Part shown: positions 7,597 to 15,145 of the stretch, piece by piece
Layout of the letters: every line of letters starts with the position of its first letter
How positions within the stretch are numbered: position 1 is the stretch's first letter
Assembly: GCF_030538595.1 (NCBI RefSeq)
Contig: NZ_JAUNTS010000011.1
Location: 60,903-124,902, forward strand
From: Kocuria sp.
GTDB taxonomy: Bacteria > Actinomycetota > Actinomycetes > Actinomycetales > Micrococcaceae
Direction of reading: 5' to 3'
DNA: 64,000 nucleotides
Notes under the pieces: model-generated
The model's database searches: none
What the model saw: the letters and a program-made list of their open reading frames with translations, nothing else
Told to the model about the DNA's origin: nothing
Program-made: the position numbers and the translations under genes

Positions 7597-8366
7597 CTGA
7601 GAGCTCAAACCCCGTCCTGCTGCTGTGCGCCCACGGATCCACGGCGCGCTCGGCTCAGGTGGCCACGGAGGAAATCACGGCAGCGGTCTCCAAGGAACTA
7701 CCGGACACCGAAGTTGTTTTGACGTGGGTGGACGTGCAGGAGCCGGATGTGGTGGCGCGCTGCGCCGAGTTCGCTCATCGGCCGGTGGTGATTGTGCCTC
7801 TCCTCCTGGCTGCGGGTTACCACGTCCACCATGACCTTGCCCAGGCCGTTGCCCAGCGTCCGCACCATGTGGTCACGGAAGCCCTGGGACCGGATCGAGG
7901 TCTGTCCGAGCTCATGGCTCGCCGAATCCGGGAGGTGGAGCCGGCAGACTCCAGCCCCAGGCTTCCGTCGCTGGTTCTGGTGGCAGCGGGCTCCTCTGAT
8001 GCCCGCGCCGTCCGCGCGGTCCGAAAACAAGCAGCCGATCTGGAAGAACTCACAGGCCGCCCCGTGACCGCGGGGTTCATCTCCGCAGCCCAACCCACAG
8101 CGCATCAGGCGGTGACGGAGGCCTGGCATGCGGGTGCCCACCACGTGACGGCGGTGTCTTTCCACGTGGCCCCCGGAGTGTTCCACCGCGATGCCGTGCG
8201 GGCTGCCCAAACCCCCGTCCAGGGAGCACCCTCCGCACACGCCGCCATTGGAGGGCGTGTCACCCAACCACTGCTCGTGGATGGAACACAGGTGCCCGCA
8301 GAAGTGGTCGCCGTCGTGATCAAACGGTGGGAGCAAGGCCGCGCCCAACTCGCCTCCGGGCAGTGA
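7593..8366 (+). CDS. sirB: Sirohydrochlorin chelatase (CbiX/SirB family)
   Basis: A 257-residue protein of two CbiX-like halves. The first contains LLLCAHGSTARSAQ with the metal-binding histidine and VVIVPLLLAAGYHVHHD with the second histidine region; the second half repeats the pattern more weakly (LVLVAAGSSDARA, VTAVSFHVAPGVFH). It would insert Fe2+ into sirohydrochlorin to complete siroheme, the NirB cofactor. The GTG start at 7593 overlaps the nirD stop (GTGA), so it is made with NirD. The name follows context; a cobalt chelatase role cannot be excluded from sequence alone. A perfect hairpin overlaps its stop codon. Confidence 0.87.
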   Translation: MTESSNPVLLLCAHGSTARSAQVATEEITAAVSKELPDTEVVLTWVDVQEPDVVARCAEFAHRPVVIVPLLLAAGYHVHHDLAQAVAQRPHHVVTEALGPDRGLSELMARRIREVEPADSSPRLPSLVLVAAGSSDARAVRAVRKQAADLEELTGRPVTAGFISAAQPTAHQAVTEAWHAGAHHVTAVSFHVAPGVFHRDAVRAAQTPVQGAPSAHAAIGGRVTQPLLVDGTQVPAEVVAVVIKRWEQGRAQLASGQ

Positions 8367-8397
8367 GAATGCCGGGCTGACGGCATTCTCACTGCCC
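8358..8397 (+). terminator. Perfect 17-bp hairpin at the end of sirB
   Basis: Arms at 8358-8374 and 8381-8397 (GGGCAGTGAGAATGCCG and its exact complement) enclose the six-base loop GGCTGA. The sirB stop codon lies inside the left arm. There is no U-tract, as is common for actinobacterial terminators. It separates nirD-sirB from narK. Confidence 0.75.
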
Positions 8398-8415
8398 TCA
8401 GCCCGGGGTGTGAGG
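8396..8415. promoter_or_regulatory. CCTCA...GTGAGG element upstream of narK
   Basis: CCTCA at 8396-8400 and GTGAGG at 8410-8415 form a spaced palindrome, and GGGGTGTGAGG at 8405-8415 is repeated exactly at 17951-17961 between nirB2 and nirD2, where CCTCAC also lies about ten bases to its left. Sharing of an 11-base string and its inverted partner by two nitrogen promoters makes it a candidate operator. No clear -10/-35 pair could be placed next to it. Confidence 0.4.
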
Positions 8416-8536
8416 AAACGGTCACCGCGGCTTGACGCCTACGCCACGTAGACCGCAACACAAGATTTCTAGGTTCAAGGTGTCCGCGCGCACGTGCACA
8501 AGCAACAGCGCGCCCCACTGACACCTGGAGGACCCA

Positions 8537-10003
8537 TTGAGCACCGAACTCCACGGTTCCGGCCCCGCCACTGATGTGGCACACCACGGCACTTCCACCG
8601 ATTCTTCGCACACAACACCGCCACTCAAGCTCGCGCTGCGGGAACGTCCAGGCAGATGGCTGGATGGTTATGATCCGGAGGATCACCAGCAGTGGGCAGC
8701 CCAGGGCCAGGGCATTGCGCGGACCAATCTTCGGTGGTCCATCTTTGCCGAATTCTTGGGCTTTGCCGTGTGGCAGCTGTGGGCCATCACGGTGGTTTTC
8801 CTACCACGTGCCGGATTTGAGTTCAGCGATTCGCAGCTGTTCTGGCTGATCTCCATGCCGTCCCTGGTAGGGGCCACGTTGCGTATCCCATACACCTTCA
8901 TGGTGGGGCGCTTTGGTGGGCGGAACTGGACCATTGCCTCCGCGCTGCTATTGCTGATCCCGTCTGTGGGGCTGGCCCTGGCGGTGGCCAATCCTGCCAC
9001 TCCGTTCTGGCTCATGCTGCTCATTGCCGCAACTGCGGGATTTGGGGGTGGAAACTTTGCTTCCTCCATGGCCAACATCACCTACTTCTATCCGGCGCGG
9101 GAAAAGGGCTACGCACTGGGGCTGAATGCCGCCGGCGGCAACTTGGGTGCTGGTATTGCGCAGCTGGTGGTGCCGTTGGTGATCACCATTGGTGGTGCCG
9201 CAGCCCTGAACCTTCCCATGGCCGGGTGGTTCTGGGTTCCCTTCATCATCCTGGCGGCCTGGGGCGCTTGGAAGTACATGCACAACATCTCCGATGCCAA
9301 GGGAGATGTTGTGGGGTCACTGGCTGCCACCAAGGAACCGCATTTCTGGATCATGTCCTTTTTGTACATCGGGACTTTTGGTTCATTCATTGGTTTTGCC
9401 GGAGTTTTCCCCAAATTGATTGCCGATACCTTTCCGCAGTTCTCCACCTTCCACGTGGGCGCCACCTCCTTGACCTTGGCTTTCCTGGGCCCGATTGTTG
9501 GCTCCCTGGCCAGACCGTACGGCGGAAAATTGGCAGACCGCTTCCAGGGCGCCCGCATCACGGTGTATTCCTTTGCCGGAATGGGCTTCCTTGCCTTGGC
9601 CGTTGTGCTGACCTTGCCGCTGCGTAGCTTCTGGCTGTTCTTGATGCTGTTCCTTGCCTTGTTCGTGTGCGCCGGTGTGGGCAATGGCTCCACCTACCGC
9701 ATGATTCCCACCATCTACCGGATTCGTGGCGAAGTGGCTCAGTCCGAGCGCAGTGCTGCTCAGGAGGGTGGACCGGGAGTAGTGTCCACGGCGCGTAAGG
9801 CCTCTGCTGCCCTGGGGCTGATTTCCGCGGTGGGTGCCTACGGTGGGTTTCTGATTCCCCAGGTGCTCTCCGCATCCAAGTCCGCCACCGGCGGATATGA
9901 AGTTGCCTTCTATGGATTCGTGGCCTTCTACGCGGTGGCCCTTGTGGTGACATGGGCCTTCTACCTGCGTCCGGGGACCGCCATGGCTCGTGAACATGTC
10001 TGA
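8537..10003 (+). CDS. narK: Nitrate/nitrite transporter, NarK type (MFS)
   Basis: A 488-residue major facilitator protein with about 12 hydrophobic segments. After a 60-residue cytosolic N-terminus it carries NarK-family features: MVGRFGGRNWT in the first half, the glycine-rich nitrate signature LNAAGGNLGAGIAQL, and a second one around CAGVGNGSTYRMIPTIYR. It would import nitrate and possibly exchange nitrite at the inner face of the membrane. The start is a TTG at 8537, chosen because GGAGG lies just upstream and no better start is near. The stop overlaps the ATG of the nitrate reductase gene, so transporter and enzyme are coupled. Confidence 0.93.
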   Translation: MSTELHGSGPATDVAHHGTSTDSSHTTPPLKLALRERPGRWLDGYDPEDHQQWAAQGQGIARTNLRWSIFAEFLGFAVWQLWAITVVFLPRAGFEFSDSQLFWLISMPSLVGATLRIPYTFMVGRFGGRNWTIASALLLLIPSVGLALAVANPATPFWLMLLIAATAGFGGGNFASSMANITYFYPAREKGYALGLNAAGGNLGAGIAQLVVPLVITIGGAAALNLPMAGWFWVPFIILAAWGAWKYMHNISDAKGDVVGSLAATKEPHFWIMSFLYIGTFGSFIGFAGVFPKLIADTFPQFSTFHVGATSLTLAFLGPIVGSLARPYGGKLADRFQGARITVYSFAGMGFLALAVVLTLPLRSFWLFLMLFLALFVCAGVGNGSTYRMIPTIYRIRGEVAQSERSAAQEGGPGVVSTARKASAALGLISAVGAYGGFLIPQVLSASKSATGGYEVAFYGFVAFYAVALVVTWAFYLRPGTAMAREHV

Positions 10004-12242
10004 GCCCGCCGGTGTTGGGAAGTCCGTGGCAAGTCACTGCCCGTACTGCGCATTGCAATGTGCCATCACCTTGACCCGGGGCCGTGACGGTGTGGAGCTG
10101 GCAGCCCGCCAGTTCCCCACAAATCGCGGGGGATTGTGCCGCAAAGGCTGGACCGCAGCGGAACTCTTGGATCATCCAGATCGGCTCACTCGTCCGCTGC
10201 GGCGGGTGGGCACTGGTCCGGAGGGCCAGCCGCGGTGGGAGGCCATTGAATGGGCTGCCGCCCTGGATCTGATGGTCGCCCAGTTCACGGCAGCCCAGCA
10301 CCGTCACGGGTTGGATGCCGTGGGGATTTTCGGTGGGGCATCGTTGACAACGGAGCGTGCCTATCAGCTGGGCAAATTTGCTCGCATTGCTCTGCGGACC
10401 TCCCGCATCGACTACAACGGCCGATTCTGCATGTCTTCCGCTGCGGCGGCAGCCAACGCGGTGTTGGGCCTGGACAGGGGACTACCTTTCCCGCTTCAGG
10501 ACCTCGATGATGCGCATACGGTCCTGGTGATCGGGTCCAATCCCGCTCAGACCATGCCGCCGCTGATCCGGCACCTGGCTCAGGCCCGGAAGTGCGGGGG
10601 ACTGGTGGTGATTGATCCGCGCCATTCGGCCACAGCCGCGTTGACCGACGACGGCGGTGGGGTCCACCTGGCGCCACGGCCCGGAACCGATGTGACCCTG
10701 TTGTTGGGGCTTGCCCACGTGATTCTGCGGGAGAACCGTGCGGACACTGCTTTCCTGGAGGATCGGACCACCGGCCAGGCGGCTGTCCGGGCTGCCGTTG
10801 CCCAGTGGTGGCCGGAGCGGGTGGAGAGCGTGACCGGTGTGGCCGTTGCGGACCTGTATCAGGCAGCGCACCTGCTCTGCCGGCAGCGCCGTGGAACCTA
10901 CGTGCTGACGGGGCGTGGGGCTGAACAGCACGTGGACGGCGTGGACACGGTCATGGCCGCCATCAATCTGGCCTTGTTGTTGGGACTGCCCGGGCGGGAA
11001 GGCTCGGGTTGGGGCACCTTGACGGGTCAGGGCAACGGTCAGGGGGCACGTGAACACGGCCAGAAGGCGGATCAGCTACCCGGCTACCGTTCCATCTCCG
11101 ATCCGACTGCCCGGGCGCATGTGGCGGCGGTCTGGGGTGTTGACCCCAGCATCATTCCCGGTCCCGGAATACCGGCAGCACAGCTCTTGACCACGTTGGG
11201 CACGGCGGAAGGGGTCAAGGCGCTATGGGTCAACGGCTCCAACATTGTGGTCTCTGCTCCGGACGCGTTGGAGGTTCAGCGGGGCCTGGGCCGATTGGAC
11301 TTCCTGGTGGTCTCCGACTTCTTCCTCTCCGAAACCGCGCTGCAAGCAGATCTGGTTCTTCCCGTGCCGCAGTGGGCGGAGGAGGAGGGCACCATGACCA
11401 ACTTGGAGGGACGTGTCCTGCGGCGTCGTCAATTACGTGAACCTCCCGGGGACGTACGTGATGAACTGTGGATCTTGGCTGAATTGGCCCGGCGGCTGAA
11501 GGCCCCCGGCACCTTTTCAACGGATGCGGCGGAGGTTTTCTCCGAACTCGCCCGGGCATCTGCCGGTGGAAAAGCGGACTACTCCGGCCTGAGTCACCAG
11601 ACCCTCGATGCTTTGGAGGGTCCACGGGCCCACCAGGCACGGCAGTGGCCGGTCACCGCGCAGGCCCCGTCAGGAACCCCACGAATGTTCCTCCAACGTT
11701 TTGCCCACGCGGACGGCAAGGCACACATGCAGCCCGTTGAGCCACGCACCCCCGCACAACGTGCTGCGCTGGGTGTCCGTCACGACCGAGCGGCAATTAC
11801 AGCACCGCCCGCCCCCACAGACACGAACGGTCCCGTCCTGGAACTGACCATGACCACCGGACGGCTTCTGGAGCACTACCAATCCGGCACGCAGACTCGG
11901 CGGGTGGCCAGTTTGACTGCGGCAGCACCACGGTGCCTGGCACATCTGCACCCCACCGTGGCCGCACGACTGGGCGTTTCCCAGGACGATGACCTGGTGT
12001 TGGCCTCCCAGGCCGGTCAAGCCCGTGCGGCGGTGGCGGTTGATCCAGAAATTCCACCGCACACTGTGTTCCTGCCTTTTCACTTTGGCGGCGAGTACAC
12101 GGTGAACCGGCTCATCACGGCGGTGGTGGACCCGGTTTCCGGCATGCCGGAGTTCAAAGCGGTCCAGGTCCGTGTGGCCCGGGCGGCGCAGACCGTCCGC
12201 AGTGAGCATGGTCGATCAAGAACACAGGAGACCCCGGCATGA
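9996..12242 (+). CDS. nasC: Assimilatory nitrate reductase, molybdopterin catalytic subunit
   Basis: A 748-residue bis-MGD oxidoreductase of the DMSO-reductase superfamily that reduces nitrate to nitrite in the cytosol. The N-terminal [4Fe-4S] ligands are CPYCALQC (residues 15-22) and the C48 of GGLCRKGW. The core contains YNGRFCMSSAAAAANAVLGLDR, VIGSNPAQTMPP, VIDPRHSATA and the C-terminal molybdopterin dinucleotide domain (TGRLLEHYQSGTQTRR). No twin-arginine signal is present, as expected of an assimilatory enzyme. ATG at 9996 overlaps the end of narK by 8 bases; a GTG six bases earlier is the alternative. Its stop overlaps the next start (ATGA). The electron donor is probably the flavoprotein encoded downstream. 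Gene name by family and context (also called narB or nasA elsewhere). Confidence 0.9.
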   Translation: MSEPAGVGKSVASHCPYCALQCAITLTRGRDGVELAARQFPTNRGGLCRKGWTAAELLDHPDRLTRPLRRVGTGPEGQPRWEAIEWAAALDLMVAQFTAAQHRHGLDAVGIFGGASLTTERAYQLGKFARIALRTSRIDYNGRFCMSSAAAAANAVLGLDRGLPFPLQDLDDAHTVLVIGSNPAQTMPPLIRHLAQARKCGGLVVIDPRHSATAALTDDGGGVHLAPRPGTDVTLLLGLAHVILRENRADTAFLEDRTTGQAAVRAAVAQWWPERVESVTGVAVADLYQAAHLLCRQRRGTYVLTGRGAEQHVDGVDTVMAAINLALLLGLPGREGSGWGTLTGQGNGQGAREHGQKADQLPGYRSISDPTARAHVAAVWGVDPSIIPGPGIPAAQLLTTLGTAEGVKALWVNGSNIVVSAPDALEVQRGLGRLDFLVVSDFFLSETALQADLVLPVPQWAEEEGTMTNLEGRVLRRRQLREPPGDVRDELWILAELARRLKAPGTFSTDAAEVFSELARASAGGKADYSGLSHQTLDALEGPRAHQARQWPVTAQAPSGTPRMFLQRFAHADGKAHMQPVEPRTPAQRAALGVRHDRAAITAPPAPTDTNGPVLELTMTTGRLLEHYQSGTQTRRVASLTAAAPRCLAHLHPTVAARLGVSQDDDLVLASQAGQARAAVAVDPEIPPHTVFLPFHFGGEYTVNRLITAVVDPVSGMPEFKAVQVRVARAAQTVRSEHGRSRTQETPA

Positions 12243-13873
12243 GTCCAAACCTTGACCCGCAAGAGCAGGCCGCCGTGTGGATGCGCCGTGCCCGCGCCAA
12301 AGTTCCGTTCGAGCTTGCCGAGCACCTGGTGGTCATTGGGTGCGGTCCGGTGGCGGCGCGCCTGGTGGAAGACCTTTTGCCGTGGGCGCGCAACGGCCAC
12401 CTACGCGTCACCGTGATCGGCGCCGAAACTCACATGGCATACAACAGGGTGCTGGTGGGGGAGTACGCCATGGGGCGGGTACCGCGTGAACTCCTGCAGC
12501 TGTCCGAGCACCAGCGGTGGACGGCGGCAGGGGTGCGGGTGCGCTTGGGCGCGCGTGTGGTGGGGCTGGACCGCACGCGCAGAACCGTGCGGCTGACAGG
12601 GGAGCCCGGGGGGCCGGCGGAGGCCCTGGAAATCCTGGAATGGGATCGTTTGGTGCTGGCCACGGGGGCCCGCCCCGTGCGCCCCAACATCCGGGGGCTG
12701 GACCCTTCACCCGATGGCGCTACTCTCCCATCTGGAGTTTTGACGCTGCGAGATCTTCACGACGCCGACCACGTGCGTCCCGTGGTGGCATCCGGCGGGC
12801 ACGTGGTGGTGTTGGGGGGCGGGGTACTGGGAGTTGAGGCGGCATTGGCGGCAGCCGAGACCGCAGGAGCTTCCACCTTGGTGCACACCGGGCAGAATCC
12901 CATGGAACGAGTCCTGGACTCCGGCACGGCAAAGATGTTGGGGCAGCGCATGGCCTCTGCCGGGGTCACCTGCATTTCCGGGCGGGCTGTGGGCGTGACT
13001 CTAGGAGAAGACCACACCTTTCAGGCTTTGGAGGTGGCACAGGTGGGGCCTGTGGCGGGGGATCTTCTGGTGCTCTCCTGCGGTGTCCAGGCGCGCACGG
13101 ACTTGGCCGAAAGTGCCGGGCTGCGCGTGCGGCACGGCATTGTGGTGGACCACGAACTTCAGGCTGATGTGGAGGGGCGCGTGTTCGCCATGGGCGACTG
13201 CGCGGAGGTGGCCTGCCGGGATGCGGCCTGCGAACCATGTGCGTTGCGCGCGGCGGGACATCTGCCGCCCGGGCCTGCTGGATTGATCGCCCCGGGATGG
13301 CGCCAGGCCGAATACTTGGCGGCGCGCATCAGTGCTGAACTCAACGCATTGCTGGAAGGCGCATCAGTGGTGCAACCGGTGGAACCGCTGCCCGCCCACG
13401 AACCATCGGTCTTGCGATTGAAAGCACACGATCTGGACCTGGTGGTCCTGGAGGCAGGCATTCGGGTGCCGAGTGAACCTGCGCGCACCATCCAATTCAC
13501 GGACACCGCCATGGACCAGGATCTGCGCGTGGAGCTGGAAGAGGACGGGCACCTGCGCCGTGCGGTGGCCATGGGCCGTCCCCGGGCTGTTGCCCATCTG
13601 ACGGAAACCTTGGGATCAAGGTCTGCGTTACGTGGTGACTTGACCTATCTGATGGCACTGGACTCCTCCTGGGCAGCACCGGAACCAACCAAGGCAGGTC
13701 CAGACACGGTGGTGTGTCGCTGCGCCGGTGTCACGCGGGGTGCGATCACTGCGGCCATGGATGACGGAGCCTCAGATGTTGCCCAGGTCCGGACAGCCAC
13801 CCGAGCATGCTCTGGATGCGGGACCTGCACCCGGGAGGTTCAAGAGTTGCTGGACTCACGGGTGGCGCACTGA
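12239..13873 (+). CDS. nasB: Nitrate reductase electron-transfer flavoprotein with [2Fe-2S] tail
   Basis: A 544-residue FAD/NAD(P) oxidoreductase that resembles the first half of NirB. It has LVVIGCGPVAARL near residue 30, MAYNRVLVGEY, LVLATGARPVRPNIRG, VVVLGGGVLGVEAALAAAE and VFAMGDCAEVAC. The last 55 residues are a BFD-like [2Fe-2S] domain (VVCRCAGVTRG, then ACSGCGTC). It most likely passes electrons from NAD(P)H to the molybdenum subunit encoded just upstream, with which it is coupled by an ATGA overlap. It completes the narK-nasC-nasB operon. A role as partial NirB-like reductase is excluded because the siroheme module is missing. Confidence 0.85.
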   Translation: MSPNLDPQEQAAVWMRRARAKVPFELAEHLVVIGCGPVAARLVEDLLPWARNGHLRVTVIGAETHMAYNRVLVGEYAMGRVPRELLQLSEHQRWTAAGVRVRLGARVVGLDRTRRTVRLTGEPGGPAEALEILEWDRLVLATGARPVRPNIRGLDPSPDGATLPSGVLTLRDLHDADHVRPVVASGGHVVVLGGGVLGVEAALAAAETAGASTLVHTGQNPMERVLDSGTAKMLGQRMASAGVTCISGRAVGVTLGEDHTFQALEVAQVGPVAGDLLVLSCGVQARTDLAESAGLRVRHGIVVDHELQADVEGRVFAMGDCAEVACRDAACEPCALRAAGHLPPGPAGLIAPGWRQAEYLAARISAELNALLEGASVVQPVEPLPAHEPSVLRLKAHDLDLVVLEAGIRVPSEPARTIQFTDTAMDQDLRVELEEDGHLRRAVAMGRPRAVAHLTETLGSRSALRGDLTYLMALDSSWAAPEPTKAGPDTVVCRCAGVTRGAITAAMDDGASDVAQVRTATRACSGCGTCTREVQELLDSRVAH

Positions 13874-13912
13874 GCTGAGCGGGGCGCAGAGGCGACCGCG
13901 GCGCCGTCGTGC

Positions 13913-13941
13913 GTGGTTCAGAGGCCACCCCCGTGAACCAC
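13913..13941. terminator. Hairpin between convergent nasB and nnaR
   Basis: GTGGTTCA at 13913-13920 and TGAACCAC at 13934-13941 form an 8-bp perfect stem with a 13-base loop. It lies between two converging genes and would work in both directions. Confidence 0.55.
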
Positions 13942-13946
13942 CACGG

Positions 13947-15143
13947 CTATGCCAGGGGAACGTCCAAGCGGTAACCGCGCTTGACCACGGTTCGCACCAG
14001 CGGCGCAGGAAGTTTGCGCCGCAACCGCGAGACCGTCATCTCCAAAGCATGGGAGCCCATCAACCCCGGAACGGCCTTGATGAGTTGCGACCGGGACACA
14101 ACTGCCCCCTGTGCCAGGGCCAAGGCCCGAATGACAGCACTCTGCTGAGGAGTCAGCCAGACGTCGTGGTGATTGATGCACAGGTGTGAACCCCGCAACT
14201 GCAGCGGACCGTGCGCGGTCAGCACGTCCAGCCGCTGCGTTTGCGCATGCTCGCACAGCTTCCGTACCACCGCAGCCATGCGCGGGCGCTCCGGTATGAG
14301 CGGTTCCACCCCCACCTCCCGCAGGGGACGGGCACAGACCTCACCGACGACGGCGGGCAAGACCGAGCCACCGCCCAGCGCTCGCAGGAACTCGCCGTAC
14401 AACCCGGTCTCCCGTGCCACCGCCAGTACGGAGTCCACCGACGGGGCGGCAGTGAAAACCACTGCATCCAATCGTCGCGCGCACGTTTCCTGAATGAGCG
14501 CAGTCACGGTGGGTCGATCAGCCTGCTGCAAGCGATACGGCACCACCGCCTGCACCTCCCGCCCAGCGCGTTGCAATTGTTGGACGGCGGTGTGGTCTTG
14601 GGTACCAGCAAGTTGCAGCGCCACCACGGGGCAGCGCCGCAGTGACTGGCTCGGATCGGTCAAGATGTGCCGCACCCCGTCGTCAAGGTGATTCACCACC
14701 GTGAGGCTCTTGGGTTCAAGGTCCAGGGCAGCCACTTGGCCGGCCGCCTTGGGGCCTCGGACAATCATGTCCAATGCAGACATGACCTCACGGAGGTTTT
14801 CGCCAAGACCGGTGGCATCGGCCGTTTCCAACCAGCGGCGCAAGCCGTAGCCCGTGGCCACCAGCAAGATTTGAGGGCGGCGCTGCAGGATGGCTTGGGT
14901 GGCAGTGATCACCGGGACATCATGTGCGGCTGGGACCAGGCTCAATGCTGGGGCGTGAACCACCTGTGCGCCGTGGCGTTCAAGGGCCTGGCACAGATCC
15001 GTGCCGCGCCGTGCAGCAGTGACCCCGATCCGCCATCCCAAAAGTTCCTGCGCGGCGGCGTCAGGCACGTCGGTGGTGTTGGTGGTGGTGTTGGCGGTGT
15101 CGGTGGTGTCATGGGTGAGATTTTCCGGATGAGCTGTTTCCAT
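13947..15143 (-). CDS. nnaR: NnaR-like regulator: HemD domain plus winged-helix DNA-binding domain
   Basis: A 398-residue protein. After a Thr/Asp-rich tail of about 30 residues (HDTTDTANTTTNTT) comes a uroporphyrinogen-III synthase-like domain (WRIGVTAARRGTDLCQAL to VEPLIPERPRMAAVVRKL, residues 35-300). The last 95 residues are an OmpR-type winged helix (WLTPQQSAVIRALAL, ALEMTVSRLRRKLPAP, VVKRGYRLD). This architecture matches NnaR of Streptomyces and mycobacteria, which acts with GlnR on nitrate/nitrite genes. It is two bases downstream of nirB copy 2 and so probably in its operon, giving possible autoregulation. Synthase activity is not excluded, but a complete HemD is already fused to CobA at 1.2-3.3 kb. 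Confidence 0.85.
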   Translation of the reverse strand: METAHPENLTHDTTDTANTTTNTTDVPDAAAQELLGWRIGVTAARRGTDLCQALERHGAQVVHAPALSLVPAAHDVPVITATQAILQRRPQILLVATGYGLRRWLETADATGLGENLREVMSALDMIVRGPKAAGQVAALDLEPKSLTVVNHLDDGVRHILTDPSQSLRRCPVVALQLAGTQDHTAVQQLQRAGREVQAVVPYRLQQADRPTVTALIQETCARRLDAVVFTAAPSVDSVLAVARETGLYGEFLRALGGGSVLPAVVGEVCARPLREVGVEPLIPERPRMAAVVRKLCEHAQTQRLDVLTAHGPLQLRGSHLCINHHDVWLTPQQSAVIRALALAQGAVVSRSQLIKAVPGLMGSHALEMTVSRLRRKLPAPLVRTVVKRGYRLDVPLA

Positions 15144-15145
15144 GC

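Noticed and set aside
8398..8536. GlnR box and -10/-35 promoter upstream of narK
   Set aside because: GAAAC and GTCAC words are present but not with the spacing of a known GlnR site, and TTGACG at 8432 has no -10 at a proper distance.
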